The translations under genes were made by a program, and so were the position numbers. From assembly GCA_902825965.1 (NCBI GenBank), contig CADEDA010000002.1, positions 62,001 through 126,000 on the forward strand: 64,000 bases of DNA. Reading direction: 5' to 3'. This DNA comes from an uncultured Gemmatimonadota bacterium (GTDB lineage: Bacteria; Gemmatimonadota; Gemmatimonadetes; Gemmatimonadales; Gemmatimonadaceae). The notes beneath the pieces are model-generated. The model did not search any database and was not told the DNA's origin. It worked only from the letters and a program-made list of their open reading frames with translations. Below are positions 38,213 to 46,325 of this stretch, piece by piece (within the stretch, counting starts at the first letter, position 1; each line of letters opens with the position of its first letter).

Positions 38213-38902
38213 ATGGACGTCCCGGTCGTTCTTCTCGAATTCGAAGGGGTCATCGCCGAGACGGGTGCGCTGCGCCGGCGCGCCCTGCTCGACGCGTTGG
38301 CGGTCGAGGCGCTGGTGCCCGACGACGACGCGCTGGACCGAGCGCTCGGACATACGACGGAGCAGGCGGTGCGGATCCTGCGGCGCGCCGCCGGTGCACC
38401 CGACGACGAGACCGCCGTGGAGCTCGGCCGCCTGCGTGCCGAACGCCACTTCGCGGCGCGGGCCGGCAAGGGACTCGCCCTGCAGCCGGGGTTGCGGGAG
38501 ACACTCGAACGACTCGCCTCGCAGATGCGCCTCGCGGTGGTGACTCGCGCCTCGCGGCGTGAGGTGGAGTTCGTCCTCGACCTCGCCGGCGTGACCGGGT
38601 TGCTGCGGCCGGTGATCACCGTCGAGGACGTGGCACCCGCGAAGCCCGAACGTGGTCCCTGGCTCGCGGCGCTCGCGCGCGTGGGGCAGCTCTTCCCGGG
38701 CCAGACGCTCAAGCCGCTCGCCGTCGAGGATCACGTGATCGGCGTGCGCGGTGCCCGCGCGGCGGGCATCCCCGTGTTGGCGGTCGGTGCACTCCCCGCG
38801 CACGAGGCCGTGGAGGCGGATGCCTGGATCGAACGGCTCGCCGACCTCACGCCGGACCGGGTGCGCACGCTCTCCGGCGTCGGCACCGGTGGGCGGCGAT
38901 GA
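38213..38902 (+). CDS. HAD-like protein with EFE in place of the catalytic DxD
   Basis: 229 aa. Overall a HAD subfamily IA protein: helical cap (about 15-85), motif II VVTRAS, motif III Lys in AKPERGPW, motif IV VEDHVIGVRGARAAG. Motif I, normally DxDG, reads LLEFEGVI, so both the nucleophile and the acid/base Asp are Glu. This should strongly change or abolish phosphatase activity. Location after glcDEF suggests an ancestral phosphoglycolate phosphatase role (inference). Overlaps ygfZ by 4 nt (ATGA). Confidence 0.8.
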   Translation: MDVPVVLLEFEGVIAETGALRRRALLDALAVEALVPDDDALDRALGHTTEQAVRILRRAAGAPDDETAVELGRLRAERHFAARAGKGLALQPGLRETLERLASQMRLAVVTRASRREVEFVLDLAGVTGLLRPVITVEDVAPAKPERGPWLAALARVGQLFPGQTLKPLAVEDHVIGVRGARAAGIPVLAVGALPAHEAVEADAWIERLADLTPDRVRTLSGVGTGGRR

Positions 38903-39918
38903 CCGCGCGGTTCCTCGCCCCGCGGGACGATCGCATGCGGATGCTGTTCACCGGTCCGCAGGCGAAGGCCGCGCTGGGTGGACTGGTCACCAACGACGTG
39001 GTCGCGCTGCACCCCGGTCAGGGGCAGCGCGCGGCGGCGCTCACGGTGAAGGGTCGCGTCATCGCGGTGCTGCGTGTGTTCGACCGCGGTGACGACCTCC
39101 TCGTGGACACCGAGGCCCGCGCGGCCGAGGGCTTCATCGGGATGATCAAGAAGTTCGTGAACCCGCGCCTCGCCAAGTACACGGTGGTCACCGCCGAGAC
39201 GGGATGCCTGGGGGTGCACGGCGACGGCGCCGCCGCGGCCATCGTCTCGACGCCCGGCGACGTGGCGCTCCTGGAGGCGCTGCCGGCGCACGGGGGCATG
39301 ACGACCAGCGTGGACGGTACCGCGATGTTCGTGGCGCGTAGCCTCGACCAAGGTGCGAGCGGATTCGACGTCTTCGGTCCGCGGGATCGCGTCGAGGCAC
39401 TGCGCGCCCGGCTCAGTGCGGCAGGCTGGCCGGTGGCGTCCGACACCGAGCTCGAGATGCGTCGAGTGGAGGTGGGCCTGCCGCGCTGGGGCGTGGACAT
39501 GAACGATGAGACGCTGGCCCAGGAAGCCGCGCTCGACGCGCTCGGGGCGATCTCGTTCAGCAAGGGCTGCTATACGGGACAGGAAGTCGTGGCGCGCATC
39601 CACTTCCGTGGACACGTGAATCGGCTGCTGCGTCGCCTGACCAGCGCGACGGCCTTGCCCGTGGGCGGCCTGGTGTTCGACGCGCTCGGCGCGGAGGTGG
39701 GCGACGTGCGCAGCAGCGTACACTCGACGACGCGTGGTCCGCTGGCCATCGCGATGCTGCGACGTGAGGTCGCGCCTGGGGCGCACGTGCAGGTCCGCGC
39801 GCAGGTCCGCGCGCATGTCTCTGTTGCGCACGGCGCGGCGCCGGCGGACGCGGCAGCAGCGGACGCGGGGACGGAAGCCTCGGCGCCGGTGGACGCGGTG
39901 GTCGAGGCGCTCGCGTAG
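38899..39918 (+). CDS. ygfZ: YgfZ/GcvT-domain folate-binding protein
   Basis: 339 aa from ATG 38899. GcvT-like fold; the YgfZ signature KGCYTGQEVVAR is at about 222-233. YgfZ-type proteins use tetrahydrofolate to support maturation or repair of certain Fe-S enzymes, which fits the Fe-S proteins encoded nearby (GlcF, molybdopterin oxidoreductase). The C-terminal 50 residues are low-complexity, Ala/Asp/Val-rich, with a 12-nt tandem duplication at 39789-39812, and look like a variable tail. Confidence 0.88.
   Translation: MTARFLAPRDDRMRMLFTGPQAKAALGGLVTNDVVALHPGQGQRAAALTVKGRVIAVLRVFDRGDDLLVDTEARAAEGFIGMIKKFVNPRLAKYTVVTAETGCLGVHGDGAAAAIVSTPGDVALLEALPAHGGMTTSVDGTAMFVARSLDQGASGFDVFGPRDRVEALRARLSAAGWPVASDTELEMRRVEVGLPRWGVDMNDETLAQEAALDALGAISFSKGCYTGQEVVARIHFRGHVNRLLRRLTSATALPVGGLVFDALGAEVGDVRSSVHSTTRGPLAIAMLRREVAPGAHVQVRAQVRAHVSVAHGAAPADAAAADAGTEASAPVDAVVEALA
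39789..39812. repeat. 12-nt tandem duplication in ygfZ
   Basis: GCAGGTCCGCGC occurs twice in a row (39789-39800, 39801-39812), encoding a repeated QVRA unit. Confidence 0.8.
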
Positions 39919-39937
39919 GTGGAACCCGGGGAAACGA

Positions 39938-39969
39938 CGAACGCGCGACCCCGAGGGGTCGCGCGTTCG
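39938..39969. terminator. Bidirectional hairpin between ygfZ and the lipoprotein gene
   Basis: Perfect 15-bp inverted repeat, 39938-39952 with 39955-39969, core ACGCGCGACCCC / GGGGTCGCGCGT and 2-nt centre. Lies between convergent genes, 20 nt after ygfZ and 28 nt after the lipoprotein stop. Confidence 0.75.
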
Positions 39970-39996
39970 ATCCTTCCCGAGGGAAGGTGACCGAGC

Positions 39997-40179
39997 TTAG
40001 TGCTTGGTCGTGTCGGCAGCCATCGTGGTGGAATCCTTCTTCATGGTGTCGGCAGCCATCGCAGCCGAATCCATGGCCGGGGCGGTCGCAGCGGCGTCAG
40101 CGGCCGGCGCGGCCTCCTCAGCCTTCGGGGCGCAAGCGGCGAACAGGACAACAGCGGCGGCGAGTGCAAGGCGCTTCAT
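39997..40179 (-). CDS. Small Ala/Met/Asp-rich lipoprotein
   Basis: 60 aa from ATG 40179. Signal peptide MKRLALAAAVVLFAAC with lipobox Cys16, so a mature peptide of about 45 residues tethered to a membrane. The body has an imperfect 12-residue repeat (DSAAMAADTMKK, DSTTMAADTTKH). Such short Ala-rich lipoproteins recall Lpp/entericidin-like peptides in size, but no homology is claimed. GGAG lies about 10 nt upstream of the ATG, and a good promoter (TTGACC-N17-TATAGT) lies 70 nt upstream. Confidence 0.75.
   Translation of the reverse strand: MKRLALAAAVVLFAACAPKAEEAAPAADAAATAPAMDSAAMAADTMKKDSTTMAADTTKH
40000..40071. repeat. 36-nt imperfect tandem duplication in the lipoprotein gene
   Basis: Units 40000-40035 and 40036-40071 share the core GTGTCGGCAGCCATCG in register and encode the two 12-residue repeats. 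Confidence 0.7.
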
Positions 40180-40249
40180 GGTGGAGCTTCTCCGTGATGT
40201 GGGGGTGCGACATCTCGCGACTCGTTCGCGCCGTTCGCACGCGGGGAGA

Positions 40250-40278
40250 ACTATACGGGCGCAGGGTTGTCCGGTCAA
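40250..40278 (-). promoter_or_regulatory. Promoter of the lipoprotein gene (TTGACC-N17-TATAGT)
   Basis: On the minus strand TTGACC (40278-40273) and TATAGT (40255-40250) are separated by exactly 17 nt. Best classical -35/-10 pair in the window. Confidence 0.7.
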
Positions 40279-40292
40279 CACCTGAACAGCGA

Positions 40293-40421
40293 GTAACTCT
40301 TTCCTTCGCAATAGGTTATGGCTGACCCTTCGGACACTCTGACCCTTGGGCAAGGCAATCTGGCGTACGGCCAGCGAGGGCAAGTGGTACTGTCGCGGGT
40401 GGCGAGAATATGTAACTCTTT
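40293..40421. repeat. Direct repeat pair GTAACTCTTT
   Basis: Exact 10-bp copies at 40293-40302 and 40412-40421 in the divergent intergenic region. Possible binding site pair. Confidence 0.5.
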
Positions 40422-40467
40422 GCGCATTAACGGGTTGCGCAGTGCGTCGCGGAGCAATGCGCCTCGC

Positions 40468-40476
40468 TATGTTGCT
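40468..40476 (+). promoter_or_regulatory. TATGTTGCT box upstream of the molybdopterin oxidoreductase gene
   Basis: TATGTT (40468-40473) lies 35 nt before ATG 40509. Matches TAnnTT but lacks a clear -35. Confidence 0.3.
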
Positions 40477-40508
40477 AAGGTTCCCCTCGTGCGGAGAGCG
40501 CTTCCCCG

Positions 40509-42590
40509 ATGACCGATCACGCCACCACCGTCGTACGCGGCGCATGCCCGCACGACTGTCCCGACACCTGCGCCACGCTCGTCACCGTGCAGGATGGGCG
40601 CGCCACACGCATCCAGGGCGACCCCGAGCATCCGTTCACGCAGGGATTCCTCTGCACGAAGGTGAACCGGTACCTCGAGCGCACGTACCATCCGGAGCGC
40701 GTGCTGACGCCGCTCAAGCGCGTCGGCCCCAAGGGCGAGGGTGCGTTCGTCGAGGCGACCTGGGACGAGGCCCTCACGGACATCGCGACGAAGCTGAATG
40801 CGATCCGCCACTCGAGTGACGGACCACAGGCGATCCTGCCGTATTCGTACGCCGGCACGATGGGCATGCTGCAGGGCGAGTCGATGGACCGCCGCTTCTT
40901 CCACGTGCTCGGCGCGTCGCTGCTCGACCGCACCATCTGCGCGACCGCCGGCATGATGGGCATGCGCATGACCGTCGGGGCGAGCGTGGGCGCCGACGCG
41001 GAAGCCATCGTCGACAGCGACCTGATCCTCCTCTGGGGCACGAACACCCTCACGTCCAATCCGCACCTCTGGCCCAAGATCCTCGAGGCGCGGGCGAAGG
41101 GCACACCGGTGCTGTGCATCGATCCGATCCGCACCCGCACCGCGGAACAATGCGACGAGTGGATCGCGATCCGCCCGGGCACCGACGCCGCACTCGCGCT
41201 GGGCATGATGCACGTGATCTTCGCCGACGGGGCCGAGGACCGGGAGTACCTCGAGCACTACACCCTGGGCGAGGCGGAACTGCGCGCGCGCGCGGCCGAG
41301 TTCCCGCCGTCGCGCGTCGCGGAGATCACGGGCCTCGAGGCCGAGCGCATCCGGGCGCTGGCGCGGCAGTACGCGCGGGCGAAGAACGCCTTCATCCGGC
41401 TCAACTACGGGCTCCAGCGCCACGCGGGCGGAGCCATGGCCGTGCGCACCATCGCCTGCCTGCCGGCCGTGACCGGCCATTGGCGGCATCCGGGCGGCGG
41501 CGTGCAACTCTCGTCGAGCGCCAACTTCGCCTTCAACAAGACCGCCGTGCAGCGGCCGGACCTCGTGCCCCCCGGCACGCGGACCATCAACATGTCGCTG
41601 TTGGGCGAGGCACTGAACGCCGCCGACGCCGGTGTCGGCGGGCCACCGGTGCGCGCGATGATCGTCTACAACTCCAATCCCGCCGCCGTCGCGCCCGACT
41701 TCCTCAACGTCATCAAGGGACTGCAGCGCGAGGACCTCTTCACCGTGGTCCTCGAGCACTTCCGCACGGACACCTGCGACTACGCCGACTGGGTGCTGCC
41801 CGCGACGACACAGCTCGAGCACATGGACGTGCATTGGTCGTACGGGCACCTGTACGCGTCGCTCAATACGCCGGCGATCGCGCCGTTGGGCCAGGCGCTG
41901 CCCAACACCGAGATCTTCCGGCGGATCGCCGCGCGCATGGGCCTCGACCACCCCTGCCTGCGGGACGACGACGAGGCACTGCTGCGGCAGTCCCTCGACT
42001 CGAGTGACCCGCGCATGGCGACGGTCACGCTCGAGAGCCTGCGCACGCATGGCTGGGCACGGCTCAACCTGCCGACGCCGTACGCCCCGTTCGCGCGCGG
42101 CGGATTCCTCACCCCGAGCGGCAAGTGCGAGTTCTTCTCGGCGCGGATGCAGGCGATGGGGCTCGAGCCGGTGCCGGACTTCACCCCGCCGGCCGAGTTC
42201 CCGGAGCAGGTGCCCGACCTCGCGGCGAAGTACCCCATCACGCTCATCTCGTCGCCCGCGCACCAGTTCCTCAACTCGACCTTCGTGAACGTGGGCCCGC
42301 TGCAGCGTGCGGCGCGGGAACCGGAGGTGGCGCTGCATCCGCGGGACGCCGAGCGTCGCGGCATCCCCGAGGGCGCGCTGGTGGTGGTGGAGAACGACCG
42401 TGGGCACTTCGAGGCGCGGGCGCGCGTTCGTGAGGGGATCCGCGAAGGCGTGGCGTGGGCTCCCGGCATCTGGTGGGCCAAGCTCTCGCCTGACCGGCGC
42501 AACGTGAACGCGACGACGAGCCAGCGCCTCACCGACATGGGTGCGGGTCCCGTCTTCTACGACAACCTCGTCCAGATCCGACTCCAGTGA
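40509..42590 (+). CDS. Molybdopterin-dependent oxidoreductase (DMSO reductase superfamily)
   Basis: 693 aa. N-terminal 4Fe-4S motif CPHDCPDTC with a fourth Cys in GFLCTKVNRY. Molybdopterin domain about 55-480 (LLWGTNTLTSNPHLW, IDPIRTRTAEQCDEWIAIRPGTD, RLNYGLQRHAGG) and C-terminal molydopterin-dinucleotide domain about 575-690 (LISSPAHQFLNSTF, RDAERRGIPEGALVVVEND). No Tat signal, so cytosolic. The CPHDCPDTC group includes YoaE-like enzymes of unknown substrate. Overlaps the next gene by 4 nt (GTGA). Confidence 0.88.
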   Translation: MTDHATTVVRGACPHDCPDTCATLVTVQDGRATRIQGDPEHPFTQGFLCTKVNRYLERTYHPERVLTPLKRVGPKGEGAFVEATWDEALTDIATKLNAIRHSSDGPQAILPYSYAGTMGMLQGESMDRRFFHVLGASLLDRTICATAGMMGMRMTVGASVGADAEAIVDSDLILLWGTNTLTSNPHLWPKILEARAKGTPVLCIDPIRTRTAEQCDEWIAIRPGTDAALALGMMHVIFADGAEDREYLEHYTLGEAELRARAAEFPPSRVAEITGLEAERIRALARQYARAKNAFIRLNYGLQRHAGGAMAVRTIACLPAVTGHWRHPGGGVQLSSSANFAFNKTAVQRPDLVPPGTRTINMSLLGEALNAADAGVGGPPVRAMIVYNSNPAAVAPDFLNVIKGLQREDLFTVVLEHFRTDTCDYADWVLPATTQLEHMDVHWSYGHLYASLNTPAIAPLGQALPNTEIFRRIAARMGLDHPCLRDDDEALLRQSLDSSDPRMATVTLESLRTHGWARLNLPTPYAPFARGGFLTPSGKCEFFSARMQAMGLEPVPDFTPPAEFPEQVPDLAAKYPITLISSPAHQFLNSTFVNVGPLQRAAREPEVALHPRDAERRGIPEGALVVVENDRGHFEARARVREGIREGVAWAPGIWWAKLSPDRRNVNATTSQRLTDMGAGPVFYDNLVQIRLQ

Positions 42591-44053
42591 CCAAGACGCT
42601 CCCCAGCACCCTCGGCGCCCTCCGACAGTCCCCCTTCGGTGCCGACGGGAAGCGTGGGCGCTCCGTGAAGGACGAGATCCGCAGCAACCTCCTCGCGCGC
42701 CTGGCCGACGGGAAGCCGCTGTTCCCCGGCGTACTCGGCTACGAGGACAGCGTGATGCCGCAGATCGTCAATGCGCTGCTGTCGCGGCACAACTTCATCC
42801 TGCTGGGGCTGCGGGGGCAGGCCAAGTCGCGCATCCTGCGCGCGCTCACGACGCTGCTCGACCCGTTCCTGCCGGTGATCGCCGGCAGCGAGACCAACGA
42901 CGACCCCTTCCGTCCCATCAGCAAGTACGGGCATGACCGGGTGGCGCAGGCGGGTGACGACACGCCCATCGCCTGGCTCACGCCCGACCAGCGCTACGTC
43001 GAGAAGCTCGCGACGCCGGACGTGACGGTGGCCGACCTGATCGGCGACCTCGACCCCATCAAGGCGGCGCGCGGTGGTCACCTGCTCTCGGACGAGCTCT
43101 CGATCCACTACGGCATGCTGCCGCGGGCGAACCGCGGCCTGTTCGCGCTGAACGAGTTGCCCGACCTCGCCGGCAAGGTGCAGGTGGGCCTGTTCAACGT
43201 GATGCAGGAGGGCGACGTGCAGATCAAGGGGTATCCCGTGCGCCTGCAGCTCGACGTGGTGCTCGCGTTCACGGCGAATCCCGAGGACTACACGGCGCGC
43301 GGCAAGATCATCACGCCACTCAAGGACCGCATCGGCAGCGAGGTGATCACGCACTATCCGGCGTCGGTCCCGCTGGCGATGTCGATCACGGCGCAGGAGG
43401 CCTGGCTGCGGCGCGACGGCCTGCCACTGCGGTTGCCGGCGGTGGTGGCCGAGGTCGCCGAGCGTGTGGCGTTCGAGGCCCGCCAGGAGAAGCGCATCGA
43501 CCAGCGCTCGGGCGTGTCCCAGCGACTCTCGATCACGCTGCTCGAGAACGTGGTGTCCAACGCCGAGCGCCGGGCGGTCCGGCTCGGCGAGACGACCGTG
43601 GTGCCGCGGCTCGCCGACATCTATGCGGCGCTGCCGGCGATCACGGGCAAGATCGAGCTCGAGTACGAAGGCGAACTGATCGGTGGTGCGGTGATCGCTC
43701 GCGAGCTGATCCGGCGCGCCGCGGACGCCACGCTGCGCGAGCACGCACCCGCACTCGAGGCCGACGACATCGTGATGTGGTTCGACCAGGGCCAGGCGCT
43801 CCAGGTGAGCGACGAGGCGAGCGCGGCGGTCGCGAAGCAAGGTTTCGCGTCGGTGCCGGGGCTGCTAACCGAGGTGGCCGCCGCGGGCCTCGACGTCGCG
43901 GACGACGCGGACGCGGTGGTGGCCTGTGAGCTCGTGCTCGAAGCACTGGTCGCGCGCCGTCGGCTCTGGCGCACGGAGGGCGGGCAGTACGGCCGCTCAG
44001 CGCGCCGCGGCAAGTCGGGGTTCCCGTCGGAACGCCCAGACCGCGAAGAGTAG
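42587..44053 (+). CDS. MoxR/ChlI-like AAA+ ATPase
   Basis: 488 aa from GTG 42587. AAA+ domain about 50-360: Walker A GLRGQAKS (74-81), Walker B-like region GLFALNELPDL with N189-E190 where D-E is usual, then GLFNVMQEGDVQIKGY and a sensor region LAFTANPEDYTARG. Similar to magnesium-chelatase subunit I and MoxR ATPases, which work with VWA partners. A VWA protein is encoded 2.3 kb downstream, after one antisense and one unrelated gene. The 3' end overlaps the convergent MFS gene by 57 nt. Client unknown. Confidence 0.8.
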   Translation: MTKTLPSTLGALRQSPFGADGKRGRSVKDEIRSNLLARLADGKPLFPGVLGYEDSVMPQIVNALLSRHNFILLGLRGQAKSRILRALTTLLDPFLPVIAGSETNDDPFRPISKYGHDRVAQAGDDTPIAWLTPDQRYVEKLATPDVTVADLIGDLDPIKAARGGHLLSDELSIHYGMLPRANRGLFALNELPDLAGKVQVGLFNVMQEGDVQIKGYPVRLQLDVVLAFTANPEDYTARGKIITPLKDRIGSEVITHYPASVPLAMSITAQEAWLRRDGLPLRLPAVVAEVAERVAFEARQEKRIDQRSGVSQRLSITLLENVVSNAERRAVRLGETTVVPRLADIYAALPAITGKIELEYEGELIGGAVIARELIRRAADATLREHAPALEADDIVMWFDQGQALQVSDEASAAVAKQGFASVPGLLTEVAAAGLDVADDADAVVACELVLEALVARRRLWRTEGGQYGRSARRGKSGFPSERPDREE

Positions 44054-45235
44054 GATCAGCAGCGCCCCGCCGCCGATCGCCCAGGCCACGCCTGCCGCAC
44101 GGGCGACCCAGCCGCCGACGAAGCTGCCGATGGGCGAGCTGCCGACGTAGACCATCACGTACAGCGAGAGCACACGCCCGCGCAGGGCATCGGTGACCAG
44201 CGCCTGCAGCCGGGCGTTCACGAGTGCGTTGTTGATGATCATCGTGAGGCCGACGGCGAACAGCAGCACACCCGTGAGCACGGCATGCCGCGAGAGCGCC
44301 GTCGCCAGCAGTGTGCACGGGAAGGCGAACGAGGCCACGCGGAAGAGCTTGCCGCTCTCGCGGCCGCCCCCGGTGGCCGCGATGCTCAGCGCTCCCGTGA
44401 CGGCGCCCAGGCCCAACGCCGCCATGAGTGCACCGTAGCCGTCCGCACCCAGGCCGAGCACGTCGCGCGACAGCACGGGCAGGAGGGTGATGACGGGTAC
44501 GCCGAGCAGCGAGAAGATGGTCGCGATCGCCAGCAGCATGGGCAGCGGCGGCGTGTCGCGCACGTAGTGGAGCGCCTCGCGCAGGCCCTCGAGCGAACCT
44601 CCCGTCTGGCGCGACATGGCGCGCCGCTCGGGAAGCACGATCAACGCCAGCCCGATGAGCACGGCGAGGTAGCTGAACGCGTTGAGGCCGAAGGTCCACG
44701 CCACCCCGAGACGCGCGATCACGATCGCGGCGATCGAGGGGCCGAGTACCCGGGCGAGGTTGAAGCCGGTGGAGTTGAGGCCGATCGCCTGGGCGAGGTC
44801 CTCCTTGCCGACGAGTTCCACCATCAGGGACTGGCGCGCGGGGATCTCGAACGCGGAGAGGGCGCCGCCGAAGAGCGAGAGCGTGAGCAGCCAGTGGATG
44901 GTGAGGTGCCCCGTGGCCGCGAGCGCCCAGAGGGCGGCGGCCTCGGTGAGCAGCAGCGCCTGCGTGATGCGCACCACGCGCAGCTTCTCGTTGCGGTCGG
45001 CGACGAGGCCGCCCGGCAGCGAGAGGATGAGGATGGGGAAGGTGCCGGCCGCCGAGACGAGCCCGACCATGAACGGGTCGTTGGTCAGCTCGAGGGCGGT
45101 CCAGCCGACCGCGACGGTCTGCATCCACGATCCCACCAGCGAGATCGTCTGCCCGAACCAGAAAATCCGGAAGTTCCGGTACTTGGCGAGAGTCCGGAAC
45201 GGGTTGAGCGAGCGGGAGGGGAGCGGGGCGGACAT
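43997..45235 (-). CDS. MFS transporter (EntS/MFS_3-like)
   Basis: 412 aa from ATG 45235, about twelve membrane helices. N-terminal NPFRTLAKYRNFRIFWFGQTISLVGSWMQ pattern and LSLPGGLVADRNEKLRVV loop are typical of the MFS_3 drug/siderophore-type exporters. Substrate unknown. It is antisense between the ATPase and the antiporter genes; its last 57 nt are shared with the ATPase gene on the other strand. Divergent from the antiporter with a 107-bp gap. Confidence 0.87.
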   Translation of the reverse strand: MSAPLPSRSLNPFRTLAKYRNFRIFWFGQTISLVGSWMQTVAVGWTALELTNDPFMVGLVSAAGTFPILILSLPGGLVADRNEKLRVVRITQALLLTEAAALWALAATGHLTIHWLLTLSLFGGALSAFEIPARQSLMVELVGKEDLAQAIGLNSTGFNLARVLGPSIAAIVIARLGVAWTFGLNAFSYLAVLIGLALIVLPERRAMSRQTGGSLEGLREALHYVRDTPPLPMLLAIATIFSLLGVPVITLLPVLSRDVLGLGADGYGALMAALGLGAVTGALSIAATGGGRESGKLFRVASFAFPCTLLATALSRHAVLTGVLLFAVGLTMIINNALVNARLQALVTDALRGRVLSLYVMVYVGSSPIGSFVGGWVARAAGVAWAIGGGALLILLFAVWAFRREPRLAAAR

Positions 45236-45330
45236 CGGGTCGCCCCAAAGTTCGCCTCCAGTGGCCCCTCGGGGCAGCCCTGGCGGTCCCGCGACCACCG
45301 CGCCCCCGTGACAGGACCCCGGCCGGGACG

Positions 45331-45339
45331 TTGATTTCG
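45331..45339 (+). promoter_or_regulatory. TTGATTTCG box before the antiporter gene (leaderless-type)
   Basis: TTGATT (45331-45336) ends 6 nt before ATG 45343; it matches the recurrent motif except for the second base. Confidence 0.35.
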
Positions 45340-45342
45340 TGC

Positions 45343-46317
45343 ATGACGATGCTCATCTCCGTGGTCCTCGTGGTGGTCGGCATCGCGCTGCTGGGGTTCG
45401 GCGCCGACGTCCTGGTGCGCGGGGCGGTGACGATCGCCAAGGCGGCGCGGATCCCGGCCGCGGTGATCGGACTCACGATCGTCTCCATGGGCACCTCGCT
45501 GCCCGAGCTCACGGTCAGCGTCGCGGCCGCGCTGAAGGGATCGTCCGACCTCGGGGTGGGCAACGCGGTCGGCTCCAACATCTTCAACATCGGCATCGTG
45601 CTGGGCCTGACGGCGCTCGTGGCGCCGATGCGCGTGCACTCGAGCGCCGTCCGGCTCGAATGGCCCTTCATGTTCATCGCGAGTTTCCAACTCCTGCTGC
45701 TCGCCCGCGACGGCGTGATCGACCGGCTGGAGGGCGCATTCTTCGTCACGGGCGTCGCGCTCTTCACCGCCTACGTCGTTCGACTGGGACGCACCGAACT
45801 CGGCGCCGAGGAGACGGCGGACCTGCACCAGACGGTCGCGGCAAAGTCCACATCCACCGCGGGCCAATCGATCGGCATCGCGCTCCTGCTCCTCGCCGCC
45901 GGCATCGGACTGCTCGTGTTCGGTGGCAACGTGCTGCTCAAGGGCGCCATCGACCTCGCCACGGCAGCCGGCATGAGCGAACGGGTGATCGGCCTGACGA
46001 TCGTCGCGGCCGGCACCGGTGCGCCCGAGGTGGCCACCTCGCTCGTGGCGGCCCGGCGCGGCCAGGGCGAGATCGCACTCGGCAACGTCATCGGGTCGAA
46101 CATCTTCAACATCCTCGGCATCCTCGGCGTCTCGGCGCTCATCGCGCCGCTCGCCGTGAGCGACGCGATGGTCCAGAGCGACTTCATCTGGATGCTGGGC
46201 CTGTCGCTGCTGTTGTTCCCGCTGATGCGCAGTGGTGCGGTGGTGAGCCGCGCCGAGGGCGGCGTGCTCGTGGCCGCGTATGGCACGTATCTGACGCTCC
46301 TGGTGTTGAACGGCTAG
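45343..46317 (+). CDS. CaCA-family sodium/calcium (or proton) antiporter
   Basis: 324 aa from ATG 45343 (ATG 45349 also possible). Two inverted alpha-repeats each carry the ion-binding signature: GMSLPE-type SMGTSLPELTVS with GNAVGSNIFNIGIV, and AAGTGAPEVATS with GNVIGSNIFNILGI. About ten membrane helices. Similar to YrbG-type inner-membrane exchangers. The VWA gene follows after 8 nt and may be co-transcribed. Confidence 0.92.
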   Translation: MTMLISVVLVVVGIALLGFGADVLVRGAVTIAKAARIPAAVIGLTIVSMGTSLPELTVSVAAALKGSSDLGVGNAVGSNIFNIGIVLGLTALVAPMRVHSSAVRLEWPFMFIASFQLLLLARDGVIDRLEGAFFVTGVALFTAYVVRLGRTELGAEETADLHQTVAAKSTSTAGQSIGIALLLLAAGIGLLVFGGNVLLKGAIDLATAAGMSERVIGLTIVAAGTGAPEVATSLVAARRGQGEIALGNVIGSNIFNILGILGVSALIAPLAVSDAMVQSDFIWMLGLSLLLFPLMRSGAVVSRAEGGVLVAAYGTYLTLLVLNG

Positions 46318-46325
46318 GAGGATCC

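Larger units (their letters stand above)
40180..40508. other. Intergenic region (329 bp) between divergent genes
   Basis: Contains the minus-strand promoter for the lipoprotein gene (40250-40278), two copies of GTAACTCTTT (40293-40302, 40412-40421) spaced 119 bp, and a possible plus-strand box TATGTTGCT (40468-40476). Base composition is visibly lower in GC than the flanking genes. No coding frame with family features and no tRNA-like structure was seen. Confidence 0.6.

Noticed and set aside
38213-38902. Annotation as a functional phosphoglycolate phosphatase (gph)
   Set aside because: Both catalytic Asp residues are Glu, so activity cannot be assumed from context.
39938-39969. Possible attachment site or IS end formed by the perfect inverted repeat
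   Set aside because: No transposase, integrase or target duplication nearby; position between convergent genes fits a bidirectional terminator.
40180-40508. tRNA or small RNA gene in the largest intergenic gap
   Set aside because: No cloverleaf-compatible stems or CCA-type end seen; the region is explained by promoters and short repeats.
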